Source: Antarcticimicrobium luteum | Lineage (GTDB): Bacteria > Pseudomonadota > Alphaproteobacteria > Rhodobacterales > Rhodobacteraceae | Direction: 5' to 3' | Length of the DNA: 64,000 nt | NCBI RefSeq assembly: GCF_004358185.1 | Contig: NZ_SMUV01000061.1 | Span: 1 to 64,000 of the forward strand | Shown: positions 48,832 through 56,473 of the stretch, one piece after another | Position numbering within the stretch: the first letter of the stretch is position 1 | How the letters are laid out: each line of letters opens with the position of its first letter | Notes under the pieces: model-generated | The model's input: the letters and a program-made list of their open reading frames with translations, nothing else | The model's database searches: none | What the model was told of the DNA's origin: nothing | Position numbers and translations under genes: made by a program

Positions 48832-49032
48832 ATGGCCGACACCATCAAGGACGCCGGATTCGACGTGGTGCAGCTTCACGGGTTGATGCAGGGGCTCAAC
48901 CACCTGCTCAATGAGGGCGGCGAAGCGATGAACGGGGTCTATCCCTTGGGTGACATGATCGAGCAAAAGCTGGATCAACTCTGCACCGACCTGGACCGCA
49001 TCGAACGGAACGCGAAAGGAGGTGCGGCATGA
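48832..49032 (+). CDS. small hypothetical protein under the repressor switch
   Basis: 66 residues, acidic and helical: MADTIKDAGFDVVQLHGLMQ, with LDQLCTDLDRIERNAKGGAA at the end. A very strong ribosome site (aaaggagga, 6 bases before ATG) argues for high expression when derepressed. No family recognised. Overlaps the next gene by 4 bases (ATGA). Small size and position are like phage regulators or anti-repressors, but this is not shown. Confidence 0.7.
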   Translation: MADTIKDAGFDVVQLHGLMQGLNHLLNEGGEAMNGVYPLGDMIEQKLDQLCTDLDRIERNAKGGAA

Positions 49033-49427
49033 CCTCGGGAGCAACATTCGAGGAGCGGATCGCACATTTTTGCGACCTGTTCGGTTGTGAGCCGCCGCAA
49101 CTTCGCTATGACGATGACGAGCCGGATGAAGTCTTGATGACTGACGACCTGGCGGGCTGGATCAGGCGGGAAGGGTGTTGCCTGAATTGGCTGGTGACAG
49201 GCGACCCGGCCACGGCGCTTGAAGCCTACCGTGAAGCGTATCGCGTTCCCGATGACTTGGCCCCGCTGGTGGATGCGTTTGGCCAACTGGACAAAGCCGA
49301 GAAGGAGATACTGCTGGATTGCGTCCGGTCAAATGCTCTTGGTGGGGTGCCGTTCAAGGAGGCGCTGGGCAAGGCCGAGGCTGAAATACTTGCACACCGC
49401 AGCCGGGCCGTTGTGGCTCAGCGCTGA
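49029..49427 (+). CDS. hypothetical protein of the element (132 residues)
   Basis: Acidic soluble protein: FEERIAHFCDLFGCEPPQLR, a DDDEPDE stretch, and GWIRREGCCLNWLVTGDPAT. The last part, WLVTGDP, resembles the dimerisation tail of phage-type HTH regulators. No complete HTH is visible. Translated together with the preceding small gene (4-base overlap) and closed by a rho-independent terminator. Confidence 0.7.
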   Translation: MTSGATFEERIAHFCDLFGCEPPQLRYDDDEPDEVLMTDDLAGWIRREGCCLNWLVTGDPATALEAYREAYRVPDDLAPLVDAFGQLDKAEKEILLDCVRSNALGGVPFKEALGKAEAEILAHRSRAVVAQR

Positions 49428-49458
49428 GCCGAGGAAGCGCCGGAACCAAGAGGCTATA

Positions 49459-49489
49459 AGGGTCGGGGCAGTGCTTCCGGCCCTTTTTT
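49459..49489 (+). terminator. rho-independent terminator
   Basis: AGGGTCGG (49459-49466) pairs with CCGGCCCT (49477-49484, one G-U pair) followed by six T. It ends the short operon that starts at 48832. Confidence 0.8.
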
Positions 49490-49530
49490 GTGGTCCGTCA
49501 TAAATGGCGGCAAGGGATCGTGTTCCCTGG

Positions 49531-50058
49531 TTACTCGTTGAGACGCAGTGTCATTCCTTGGCGCTTGATGGCTTTGATGTGCAGTTCTCTAGCTCGAATG
49601 AGGATGTTGTCAGCCGTGCTTAGCGCGTCATCCAAGAAAGACACTGACAATGGGCCGTCATACCTCTCATATTCGTGGGCCTTGCCACGATCTGCCCTCC
49701 AGTGGCTGAACATGAAATACTCTTCAGTCTCATGGTTGAAGCCCAAAGCGCCGTGGATCAGTCGGTTCCTTATCGGAAGCCCTTCTTCGACCTCCAAAAT
49801 AAGCTCATCCAGCAGAGCCTTGTCGTCAGGATGGGCCTTTTTTGAGTGCTTTTTTAGTGCTTTGATCAGTGCTCCGGTGTCCAGCCGAAGATCCATTATC
49901 TTCTTGGCTTTGGGCTTGTCGTTTGGGTGCGCTGGATCGACATGAAAGTAGTAAAGCCACAATGCATGCTCGATATGCGCACATGTCTGTGCGTACAGTC
50001 CAATCCTGTGCAGAACGTCATCGCCGATAAATTTCTGGACGTGGTAGTGGGGTTGCAT
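49531..50058 (-). CDS. HEPN-like protein, possible RNase (cargo gene next to attR)
   Basis: 175 residues, nearly all helical. In the middle is LPIRNRLIHGALGF with R97-N98-x3-H102, the RNxxxH motif of HEPN ribonucleases, placed at the end of a long helix as in that superfamily. Upstream helices are CAHIEHALWLYYF and DTGALIKALKKHSKKAHPDD. No second domain or nucleotidyltransferase partner is adjacent. It is transcribed against the other genes and lies at the tRNA end of the element, a common place for defence cargo. Start ATG 50058 is preferred, with agagg upstream inside a hairpin. Catalysis and target are not established. Confidence 0.6.
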   Translation of the reverse strand: MQPHYHVQKFIGDDVLHRIGLYAQTCAHIEHALWLYYFHVDPAHPNDKPKAKKIMDLRLDTGALIKALKKHSKKAHPDDKALLDELILEVEEGLPIRNRLIHGALGFNHETEEYFMFSHWRADRGKAHEYERYDGPLSVSFLDDALSTADNILIRARELHIKAIKRQGMTLRLNE

Positions 50059-50068
50059 TGCTTCACTG

Positions 50069-50085
50069 CCTCTTCTTTGAAGAGG
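50069..50085 (-). promoter_or_regulatory. hairpin covering the ribosome site of the HEPN-like gene
   Basis: CCTCTTC and GAAGAGG (7-bp perfect arms, 3-nt loop) lie just upstream of the gene. On the transcribed strand the agagg ribosome site is the 3' arm, so it would be hidden when the hairpin forms. Confidence 0.55.
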
Positions 50086-50276
50086 GTGTGGCAAAACTTC
50101 CACGGCCACAACCCCTCAGCCGCCGCAGGTAGCTGTTTGGCGATTCTGAACTCGGGGGGATGTTTTCTGACCCTTCTTTGAGGAAAAAACACAGATTGTC
50201 GTGGGGGGATTTAAGGGCGGACTAAGTGCGGTTCCGCTTAAAATTGTCAGTAAAAACAATAACTTAAGCTATATAG

Positions 50277-50291
50277 TGGAGGCGAGTACCG
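50277..50291. repeat. attR within tRNA-Cys
   Basis: TGGAGGCGAGTACCG, identical to 39175-39189, covering the encoded CCA, the acceptor 3' strand and the adjoining T-arm bases of the tRNA gene. Confidence 0.88.
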
Positions 50292-50350
50292 GAATCGAAC
50301 CGGTGTACACGGATTTGCAATCCGCTGCGTCACCACTCCGCCAACTCGCC
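50277..50350 (-). tRNA. tRNA-Cys (GCA)
   Basis: 74-nt cloverleaf on the minus strand. The acceptor stem is GGCGAGT / ACTCGCC, discriminator T with encoded CCA (50277-50279). The anticodon loop contains GATTGCAAATC with anticodon GCA, and the T arm has CCGGTTCGATTCCGG. It is intact despite carrying the attachment site because the element brought back the 3' end. Confidence 0.97.
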
Positions 50351-50506
50351 GTTCCGTAGTGGGTAGGGCCTCTTAGCCAGATCCGCGAGTCTCTGCAAGG
50401 GGGCTGCGGCACCGGGGCCGCACATTCCGAGTTTCCCCGCCAGCGCAGGCCGGCGCGTGGATGCGCGGCGCGGTCAGCGGATCGCCGGGGCGGGGGCTGC
50501 CCGGCG

Positions 50507-51427
50507 CTACTCCCACTCCATCTGCTGAAACGCGGTCTGGGCGTTGCGCCCCGCCAGGCTGTCGAACTGCTCCAGATAGGCAAACCCCGACTGGTCGACC
50601 TTGGGTGCCTCCAGGATGTCGCCGCCCTCGTCGATCAGCGCGCCGATCCGGGTGCGCAGGTTCATCAGATAGTCAAAGGTATCGGCCCGCGCCCGGGCGA
50701 GGGTGGTGGCATGGCCGTGGCCGGGGACGACATGCTCGGGCGCCAGCGCCGCGATGGCCTCGAAGGCGGCGGGCCAGTCGGTGATCGAGCTTTGTTCGCC
50801 CACCCCCAGGATCCGCTCGACATAGACGATATCGCCGGTGAAGACGGTGCCTTTTCCGGCGATCCAGACATAGCTGTCGCCGGGCGTGTGGGCCGGGCCG
50901 GGATGGGCGATGTCCAGCCGCGTTCCACCAAGCTCGAGCGTATAGGTCTCGTCGAAGGTGATGTCGGCATAGGCCGGTTCGGTTCCCTCGAACGCGGCCC
51001 CCAGCAGCTGCGCCAGCATGGTCATCTGCATCGATCCGCGGGCCTGGTGGTCCGCGACCGCGTCGGCCGAGGCGATGATCTGCGCCCCCTGCGCCCGCCA
51101 ATAGCCGTTGCCAAGCCAGCGGTGATCCTGTCCGCCGGTGTCGATCACGTATTTCACCGGCTGATCGGTGATCCCGCGGATCACCGTATCCAGCGCCCGG
51201 GCCCCGTTCCACGATCCGCCCGGATCGACCAGAACCGCGCCCTCGGGGGTGACGACAAGGCCGAAGGTGGCGTTGTTGGCCAGGTTTTCCGGGCTGCGCT
51301 GGACCTTTTCGCCGACGATGGCCCAGATGCCCTCGGTGACAGGCTGAACCTCGAGCGTTCCGGCCAGCGCGAAGGACGGCAGCCAGGCGGCCGCGCCGAT
51401 GACGGCGGAGAACAGAAGATGTCTCAT
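50507..51427 (-). CDS. metallo-beta-lactamase fold protein with altered metal motif, exported
   Basis: 306 residues with an N-terminal signal peptide (LPSFALAGT). Fold features are LVVTPEGAVLVDPGG, AHPGPAHTPGDSYVW, GTVFTGDIVYVERI and HVVPGHGHA, which place the later ligands (H175 or H180, D199, H237). The usual HxHxDH motif reads DTGGQDHRW (96-103): Asp101 and His102 remain, but the two preceding His are absent. It resembles SoxH-like periplasmic hydrolases. Last gene of an ArsR-led operon. Its start overlaps the thioredoxin stop by 4 bases. Confidence 0.82.
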   Translation of the reverse strand: MRHLLFSAVIGAAAWLPSFALAGTLEVQPVTEGIWAIVGEKVQRSPENLANNATFGLVVTPEGAVLVDPGGSWNGARALDTVIRGITDQPVKYVIDTGGQDHRWLGNGYWRAQGAQIIASADAVADHQARGSMQMTMLAQLLGAAFEGTEPAYADITFDETYTLELGGTRLDIAHPGPAHTPGDSYVWIAGKGTVFTGDIVYVERILGVGEQSSITDWPAAFEAIAALAPEHVVPGHGHATTLARARADTFDYLMNLRTRIGALIDEGGDILEAPKVDQSGFAYLEQFDSLAGRNAQTAFQQMEWE

Positions 51428-51660
51428 GCGGTCAGCCACCCCTCGAGCTTTGCGGCATCCGGCAGGCCGCCGGTGTGGACCAGCTTGCCGTCGACCGCGA
51501 TACCGGGCGTCGACATGACGCCGGCCATTGCGATCTCGCGCGGGTCGGTGACCTTTTCGACCGTGACCTGGACGCCGAGGCGATCCGCCGCCTCCCGGAT
51601 CATCTGCGCGGTGGTTTCGCAGCGTTTGCAGCCGGGACCATAGACTTTGACGGGTTTCAT
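51424..51660 (-). CDS. small thioredoxin-fold protein (redox-active disulfide protein 2 type)
   Basis: 78 residues: KVYGPGCKRCETTAQMIREA has the CxxC motif (CKRC), and VMSTPGIAVDGKLVHTGG has the cis-proline of the thioredoxin fold. This is the short Thioredoxin_3 type often encoded beside YraQ/ArsP-like permeases. Cytoplasmic, no signal peptide. Good site gaggagacc before ATG. It may reduce or shuttle disulfides or metalloid adducts for the permease. Confidence 0.9.
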   Translation of the reverse strand: MKPVKVYGPGCKRCETTAQMIREAADRLGVQVTVEKVTDPREIAMAGVMSTPGIAVDGKLVHTGGLPDAAKLEGWLTA

Positions 51661-51669
51661 GGGGTCTCC

Positions 51670-52728
51670 TCAGAAGATCAGGTTGAACAGAAAGCCGACG
51701 GCGAGGATGCCGGAGGCGACGGTGCCGATGAAGACCGCGATCAGCCGCAGGGTCAGCACCTGGCGCAGGATGATCATCTCCGGCAGCGACAGCGCGATCA
51801 CGCTCATCATGAAGGCCAGCACCGTGCCCAGCGCGGCGCCCTTGCCCAGCAGCGCCTCGACGATGGGGATGACGCCGGCGGCATTGGTGTACATCGGGAT
51901 GCCCATGAGCACGGCGGCGGGCACCGACCACCAGGCATCGGCACCCATGATCCGCGCCATCAGATCCTCGGGCACATAGCCATGGATCAGCGCGCCCATG
52001 CCGATGCCGGCGATGATCCAGATCCAGACCTTGGCAAAGATCTCGCGCACCGCCTCGATACCCAGCCCATAGCGGTCGGTCATCGTCAGGCGCTCGCCCT
52101 CGGGCATCACCGGCGCATTGGCGCCGGAATGGATGTCGCGCACCCAATCCTGAAGCCAGCCTTCGAGGCGCAGTTTGCCGATCACGAAACCGGCCAGGAT
52201 CGCGATGCCGAGCCCGAAGGCCAGATAGGTCACCGCCACCTGCCAGCCGACCAGCCCGAACAGCAGCACCAGCGCCACCTCGTTCACCATCGGCGCGGCG
52301 ATCAGGAAGGAAAAGGTCACCCCCAGCGGAACGCCCGCCGAGACAAAGCCGATGAACAGCGGCACCGCCGAGCAGGAGCAGAACGGGGTCAGGATGCCGA
52401 GGCCCGCCGACATGACATTGCCGATGCCCTCACGTTTGCCCGACAACAGCGCGCGGGTCTTCTCCGGGCTGAAAAAGCTGCGCACCACGCCCATCGCAAA
52501 GACGATCAGCGTCAACAGCATCATCACCTTCGGCACGTCGTAGAAGAAAAACGCCAGCGCTTCGCCCGTGTGAGTGTCCCGGTCGACCGGCAGCAGCGCC
52601 ACCAGCCATTCGGAGGCCGGGGCGAGTTGGCGGTAAATCAGCCACCAGGCCACCACGAACCCGGCCACTCCGAAATGCCACGGCCATTCCGGCCGGACGG
52701 GGTGCGGCGTCGATACATCGGTTGTCAT
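51670..52728 (-). CDS. permease, YraQ/ArsP-like (DUF318 family)
   Basis: 352-residue inner-membrane protein with about eight to ten hydrophobic segments. It carries the family motif TPFCSCSAVPLFIGF (CxC in the membrane) and AAPMVNEVALVLLFGLVGW, with a second similar half AAGVIPIVEALLGKGAALGT. Characterised relatives export organoarsenicals (ArsP); many others have unknown substrates. The start overlaps the arsR stop (ATGA), so expression follows the ArsR-type regulator. Site aggaaag precedes the ATG. Confidence 0.88.
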   Translation of the reverse strand: MTTDVSTPHPVRPEWPWHFGVAGFVVAWWLIYRQLAPASEWLVALLPVDRDTHTGEALAFFFYDVPKVMMLLTLIVFAMGVVRSFFSPEKTRALLSGKREGIGNVMSAGLGILTPFCSCSAVPLFIGFVSAGVPLGVTFSFLIAAPMVNEVALVLLFGLVGWQVAVTYLAFGLGIAILAGFVIGKLRLEGWLQDWVRDIHSGANAPVMPEGERLTMTDRYGLGIEAVREIFAKVWIWIIAGIGMGALIHGYVPEDLMARIMGADAWWSVPAAVLMGIPMYTNAAGVIPIVEALLGKGAALGTVLAFMMSVIALSLPEMIILRQVLTLRLIAVFIGTVASGILAVGFLFNLIF

Positions 52729-53015
52729 GCTGCTTTCCTGTCTTCGTTTTTACGGCAGGCCAGGATCGCCGCGACCGCGGCCGCGACATCTGGTGGAAGG
52801 TCGGGGTTGATCCGGTAGCGCACCCATTGCGCATCGCGCCGGTCGATCACCAGTCCGGCCGCCTTGAGCACCCCCATGTGCCGCGACATCCGCGATTGCG
52901 TGGCGCCGCACCGGTCCATCAGCTCGCAGACGCAGTGCTCGCCATGGTCGGCGAGAATCCGCATCGCGCCGAGGCGCGTCGGTTCGGCCAGGGCATTCAG
53001 GATGTTCAGGATCAT
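52725..53015 (-). CDS. ArsR family metalloregulator
   Basis: 96 residues with winged HTH: LAEPTRLGAMRILADHGEHC, then CGATQSRMSRHMGVLKAAGL (recognition helix) and the wing DRRDAQWVRYRI. C28-V-C30 with C36 (EHCVCELMDRCG) matches the thiol metal site of arsenite-sensing ArsR proteins (ELCVCDL pattern). It should repress the four-gene operon until a thiol-reactive metal or metalloid binds. Start at 53015 has gcggagg 5 bases upstream. Operator candidate is at 53033-53050. Confidence 0.92.
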   Translation of the reverse strand: MILNILNALAEPTRLGAMRILADHGEHCVCELMDRCGATQSRMSRHMGVLKAAGLVIDRRDAQWVRYRINPDLPPDVAAAVAAILACRKNEDRKAA

Positions 53016-53032
53016 GGGGGCCTCCGCTAATG

Positions 53033-53050
53033 CGCATATACGCATATGCG
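53033..53050. promoter_or_regulatory. operator of the ArsR operon
   Basis: CGCATAT-ACGC-ATATGCG, a perfect 7-bp inverted repeat with 4-base spacer, 18 bases upstream of the arsR start. AT-rich symmetrical sites of this size are typical for ArsR-family repressors. Confidence 0.75.
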
Positions 53051-53287
53051 AGGTGCTGCGCCGTGACAAGGCGAAAGTCGCTTTTGGGAGAGGGCGGGCG
53101 CCTGTCCGCCCGCCGGAGCGCGGATGCGGCCGCCGGAGATCGGTCTGGCGCGGGCTGGTCGCCCTCGTTTTGATCGGGCGCGGGGGGCGCTGCGGGGGAT
53201 GCGGCGGGAAATCGCGCCGCCGCCCGTTGCCGGGGCCGCGGCGATGTGGCAAAAGCCAATCTAGGGACTGAACAATAGAGTTTAGCA

Positions 53288-53941
53288 ATGACAGACTTTG
53301 CCGCCCGCCGCCGGATGATGGTCGACACTCAGATCAGACCGGCCGATGTTACCAAATATCCGATCATCGATGCGATGCTGACCGTTCCGCGCGAGATTTT
53401 CGTGCCCGATGCGCGGCGCGATATCGCCTATGCGGGCGAGGATCTGGATCTGGGCGGCGGCCGCGTTCTGCTGGAGCCGCGGACGCTCGCGAAGATGCTC
53501 GACACGCTCGACCTCGGCCCGGACGAATTGGTGATGGATGTGGGCTGCGGCTATGGCTATTCGGCCGCGGTGATCGCACGGCTCGCTCAGGCGGTGATCG
53601 CCGTCGAGGAGGACGAGGCGATGGCCGGTGAGGCGCAGGCGCTGCTGTCCGAGGCCGGCGCCGACAATGCGGTGGTGCATCAGGGCCCCCTGGCCGAGGG
53701 CGCGGACGAGCACGGCCCCTATGACGTGATCATCGTCGAAGGCGGTATCGAAGAGGTGCCCGCGCCGCTGATCGCCCAGCTCAAGGACGGCGGGCGCATG
53801 GCCTGTCTCTTTATGCAGGGCGCGCTGGGCGAGGTGCGCATCGGCTACAAGTCCGGCGGCACGCTGACCTGGCGGTTCGAATTCAACGCCGCGGCGCCGG
53901 TGCTGCCGGGGTTCGGAAGGGAACGGGCGTTCACGCTCTGA
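53288..53941 (+). CDS. protein-L-isoaspartate O-methyltransferase family protein
   Basis: 217 residues. SAM-binding motif [20 protein letters not shown] and [14 protein letters not shown] fit the Pcm fold, with N-terminal [20 protein letters not shown] as in alphaproteobacterial Pcm-like proteins located before tolC. True repair activity on isoaspartate is uncertain for this branch. Gene order Pcm-like, TolC, PopZ-like is conserved in alphaproteobacteria. Confidence 0.88.
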   Translation: MTDFAARRRMMVDTQIRPADVTKYPIIDAMLTVPREIFVPDARRDIAYAGEDLDLGGGRVLLEPRTLAKMLDTLDLGPDELVMDVGCGYGYSAAVIARLAQAVIAVEEDEAMAGEAQALLSEAGADNAVVHQGPLAEGADEHGPYDVIIVEGGIEEVPAPLIAQLKDGGRMACLFMQGALGEVRIGYKSGGTLTWRFEFNAAAPVLPGFGRERAFTL

Positions 53942-54022
53942 CATGGCAGCGCGGGGCTGCCGGGCGGCCCCGGGCTCTGGAACAGACATAGCACCCGGCA
54001 GGGGTGCATCGGAGACAGGGTT

Positions 54023-55441
54023 ATGGGCAAGGCAGCGATGACAGGCATTCTCAGGACGGCGGCACTGGTGGGGGGGCTCGCGCTGGCGGCGCTGGGCCCC
54101 AGATCCGCCCAGGCGGAAAACATCGTCGACGCCCTGATCGGCGCCTACAACACCAGCGGGCTACTGGAACAGAACCGCGCGGTGCTGCGGGCCGCCGACG
54201 AGGATGTGGCCACGGCAGTGGCGCAGCTGCGCCCGGTAATTTCCTGGACCACGCAGGTATCCCGGACGCTGCTCAATGGGACGTCCAATGGCGTGGCCTT
54301 CAGCAACCCGTCATCCGACCTCTTCACCGGCCTGTCGATCAGCCAGCTTCTTTATGATGGCGGCGCGCGCGCGCTGAGCAAGCAGGGGGCGCAGGAAACC
54401 GTGCTGGCCACCCGCCAGCAGCTTCTGAGCATCGAGCAGCAGATCCTGTTCCGCGCCGCCTCGGCCTATCTCAACGTGGTGCTGCAAACCGAAAACGTTG
54501 CGCTGCGCCAGAACAACGTGCGCCTGCTGGGCGAGGAACTGCGCGCCGCGCAGGACCGGTTCGACGTCGGCGAGGTGACCCGCACCGACGTGGCGCTGGC
54601 CGAGGCGCAGCTTGCCGCGGCGCGGTCGGGCCTGTCCGCCGCGCGCGGCTCGCTGGTCAGCGCGCAGGCCGAGTACGCCGCCGCGGTGGGCCGCAAGCCC
54701 GGGCCGCTGGCCGGGCAGCCCCGCCTGCCCAAGGCTGCCGCCTCGCTCGGGGCGGCAACGGACATCGCCGTGCGCAACCATCCCGCCATCCTGGCGGCGC
54801 AGCATCAGGTGAAGGCCGCCGAACTGGTGGCGCAGAGCCAGGCCAAGACCATGGGGCCGTCGGCCTCGCTGTCGGGGAGTTTCGGTCTGACCGACGATAT
54901 GGACAGCCTCGACCGCTCCAAGAACGCCACGGTGTCGCTCACGGTGACGCAGCCGATCTATCAGGGGGGCGCGCTGTCGTCGCAGTACCGCCGGGCGCTG
55001 GCTGGCCGGGACGCGGCCAAATCCAGTTTGCTGACCGCGCAGCAGGATGTGGTTCAGGGCGTGGCGAATGCCTTTATCCGGCTCGAGGTGGCGCGCGCCA
55101 ACCTGATCTCCTCGGCCGAGCAGGTGCGCGCGGCGCGCGTGGCCTTCGAGGGGGTCCGCGAAGAGGCGACCCTGGGCGCGCGCACGACGCTGGACGTTCT
55201 GTCGGCCGAACAGGATCTGCTGGATGCGCAGACCAACCAGATTTCGGCCCGTTCGGAAGAGGCGGTCGCCTCGTACCAACTGTTGCAGGCGCAGGGGCTT
55301 CTGACCGCCGAGCGGCTGGGGCTGGCGGTGCAGATCTATGATCCCACGCTCTACTACAACCTTGTGAAGACCGCGCCGTCCCGGCTCAGCAAACGCAGCA
55401 AGGATCTGGACAGGGTGCTCAAGGCGCTGGGCAAGCGTTGA
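54023..55441 (+). CDS. TolC family outer membrane protein
   Basis: 472 residues with signal peptide (GLALAALGPRSAQAEN, cleavage near residue 31). Two repeated coiled-coil/barrel halves are visible: AYLNVVLQTENVALRQNNVR with RFDVGEVTRTDVALAEAQLA in the first, and AFEGVREEATLGARTTLDVL with EQDLLDAQTN in the second, the characteristic TolC double repeat. It forms the outer membrane channel for type I secretion or efflux. The matching exporter is not in the window unless the ABC protein at 62 kb uses it, for which there is no evidence. Confidence 0.93.
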   Translation: MGKAAMTGILRTAALVGGLALAALGPRSAQAENIVDALIGAYNTSGLLEQNRAVLRAADEDVATAVAQLRPVISWTTQVSRTLLNGTSNGVAFSNPSSDLFTGLSISQLLYDGGARALSKQGAQETVLATRQQLLSIEQQILFRAASAYLNVVLQTENVALRQNNVRLLGEELRAAQDRFDVGEVTRTDVALAEAQLAAARSGLSAARGSLVSAQAEYAAAVGRKPGPLAGQPRLPKAAASLGAATDIAVRNHPAILAAQHQVKAAELVAQSQAKTMGPSASLSGSFGLTDDMDSLDRSKNATVSLTVTQPIYQGGALSSQYRRALAGRDAAKSSLLTAQQDVVQGVANAFIRLEVARANLISSAEQVRAARVAFEGVREEATLGARTTLDVLSAEQDLLDAQTNQISARSEEAVASYQLLQAQGLLTAERLGLAVQIYDPTLYYNLVKTAPSRLSKRSKDLDRVLKALGKR

Positions 55442-55470
55442 GAATTCTCCGCTTTCGGTTGTGAGAATCC

Positions 55471-55495
55471 CGGGCAGAGGCTACACTCCTGCCCG
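55471..55495 (+). other. hairpin between tolC and the popZ-like gene
   Basis: CGGGCAG (55471-55477) pairs with CTGCCCG (55489-55495), 11-nt loop, just before the ribosome site of the next gene. Terminator or leader structure; no T run follows. Confidence 0.45.
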
Positions 55496-55516
55496 AGGTG
55501 AGAGTGGATAACAACA

Positions 55517-56473
55517 ATGTCTGAACCCGTCACGCATGCACAGATCGAGGATGTGTTATCCTCGATCCGTCGTCTGGTCAGCGAGGACAACAGGTCCGAC
55601 GCGCAGCCGGACGCGCCCGTTTCAGCCCCCGCAGAGACCGGCGAATCGGCCGCCGATAAAGTCGAGCGTCTGGTCCTGACGCCGGCGCTTCGGGTCAATG
55701 CGCCCGACCGGGCCGCCGCGGCCCCTGCCGAGGACGCGCCAGAGGCTGCGCCGGAGACGGATGCGGCCGGGACCACGGCCGCGGATGAGCTGTCCGGGAC
55801 GCCCGAGACCGAGGCGCCGGCCCCCTGGGCCGACCCCGGCGCGACCCTGCTGGCGATGCCCCGGGGCAGGGCGGCCACGGACGAGGCTGTGTTTTTCGCG
55901 TCCGAGCCGTCCGCTCCTGAACCGCCCAGCCCCGAGACGGGGGCAGGCGCCGCGCCGGAGCATGGCGAATTTGCTGATTATTTCGACGATGACGTTGCCC
56001 CGGACGCTGCGGCCGAGATCGAGGCGCCCCTGACTTTTCATTCGACCCGCGCCGAGAGCCTGAGCGCCAAGATCGAGGCGTTGGAGGCGGTGATCGGGCA
56101 GACCCGCGATCAGTGGGAGCCGGACGGAACCAGCGCGGAACCCTATTCCGGCACCCCGGCGCAGCCCATTGGCTGGACCGATGCGGAAGGTGAGGGCGCG
56201 CGCGAAGACGATCCCCGATCGCCGACAATCGAGGATGCGGCGAAAACGGCGGATGCTGACGATCGCGCCGCCGCCCGGTCCGCCGCCGATCCGGAGGTGG
56301 AGGATCTGGCCGCCGATGAGGCGGTGATCGACGAGGACAGCCTGCGCGAACTGGTCGCCGAAATCGTGCGTCAGGAATTGCAGGGCGCCCTGGGCGAGCG
56401 CATCACCCGCAACGTGCGCAAGCTGGTGCGGCGCGAGATTCACCGCGCCCTGGCGGCGCAGGATCTCGACTAG
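55517..56473 (+). CDS. PopZ-like / DUF2497 cell pole protein
   Basis: 318 residues. N-terminal helix THAQIEDVLSSIRRLVSEDN matches the short conserved helix of PopZ/DUF2497. A long acidic, proline- and alanine-rich region follows (about 30-250), as in the disordered linker of PopZ. The C-terminal helices DEDSLRELVAEIVRQELQGA and LGERITRNVRKLVRREIHRA match the oligomerisation end. PopZ self-assembles at cell poles and anchors the chromosome through ParB. Caulobacter also has popZ behind a tolC-type gene. Here it is longer than the Caulobacter protein (177 residues). valS, which often follows, is absent. Confidence 0.75.
   Translation: MSEPVTHAQIEDVLSSIRRLVSEDNRSDAQPDAPVSAPAETGESAADKVERLVLTPALRVNAPDRAAAAPAEDAPEAAPETDAAGTTAADELSGTPETEAPAPWADPGATLLAMPRGRAATDEAVFFASEPSAPEPPSPETGAGAAPEHGEFADYFDDDVAPDAAAEIEAPLTFHSTRAESLSAKIEALEAVIGQTRDQWEPDGTSAEPYSGTPAQPIGWTDAEGEGAREDDPRSPTIEDAAKTADADDRAAARSAADPEVEDLAADEAVIDEDSLRELVAEIVRQELQGALGERITRNVRKLVRREIHRALAAQDLD

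Larger units (their letters stand above)
39175..50291. mobile_element. integrated phage-satellite-like element in tRNA-Cys
   Basis: About 11.1 kb between two copies of TGGAGGCGAGTACCG (39175-39189 and 50277-50291). The right copy is the 3' end of an intact tRNA-Cys gene, the usual target of tyrosine integrases. Gene order: integrase, unknown, AlpA-like, unknown, primase-helicase, origin-like repeat, small terminase-like, terminase large subunit, unknown, Arr-like ADP-ribosyltransferase, glycine-zipper protein, repressor, two unknowns, HEPN-like. G+C is lower than in the flanks. No portal, capsid, tail or lysis gene is recognised, so a phage satellite or a strongly reduced prophage is inferred. 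Confidence 0.88.

Noticed and set aside
39175-50291. Complete prophage
   Set aside because: No portal, capsid, tail, holin or lysin gene can be recognised, and the length is too small for a full tailed phage.
50507-52147. A single 546-codon gene covering the metallo-beta-lactamase region and beyond
   Set aside because: Only the part up to 51427 has the family features and a signal peptide; the rest is the out-of-frame shadow of the permease and thioredoxin genes.
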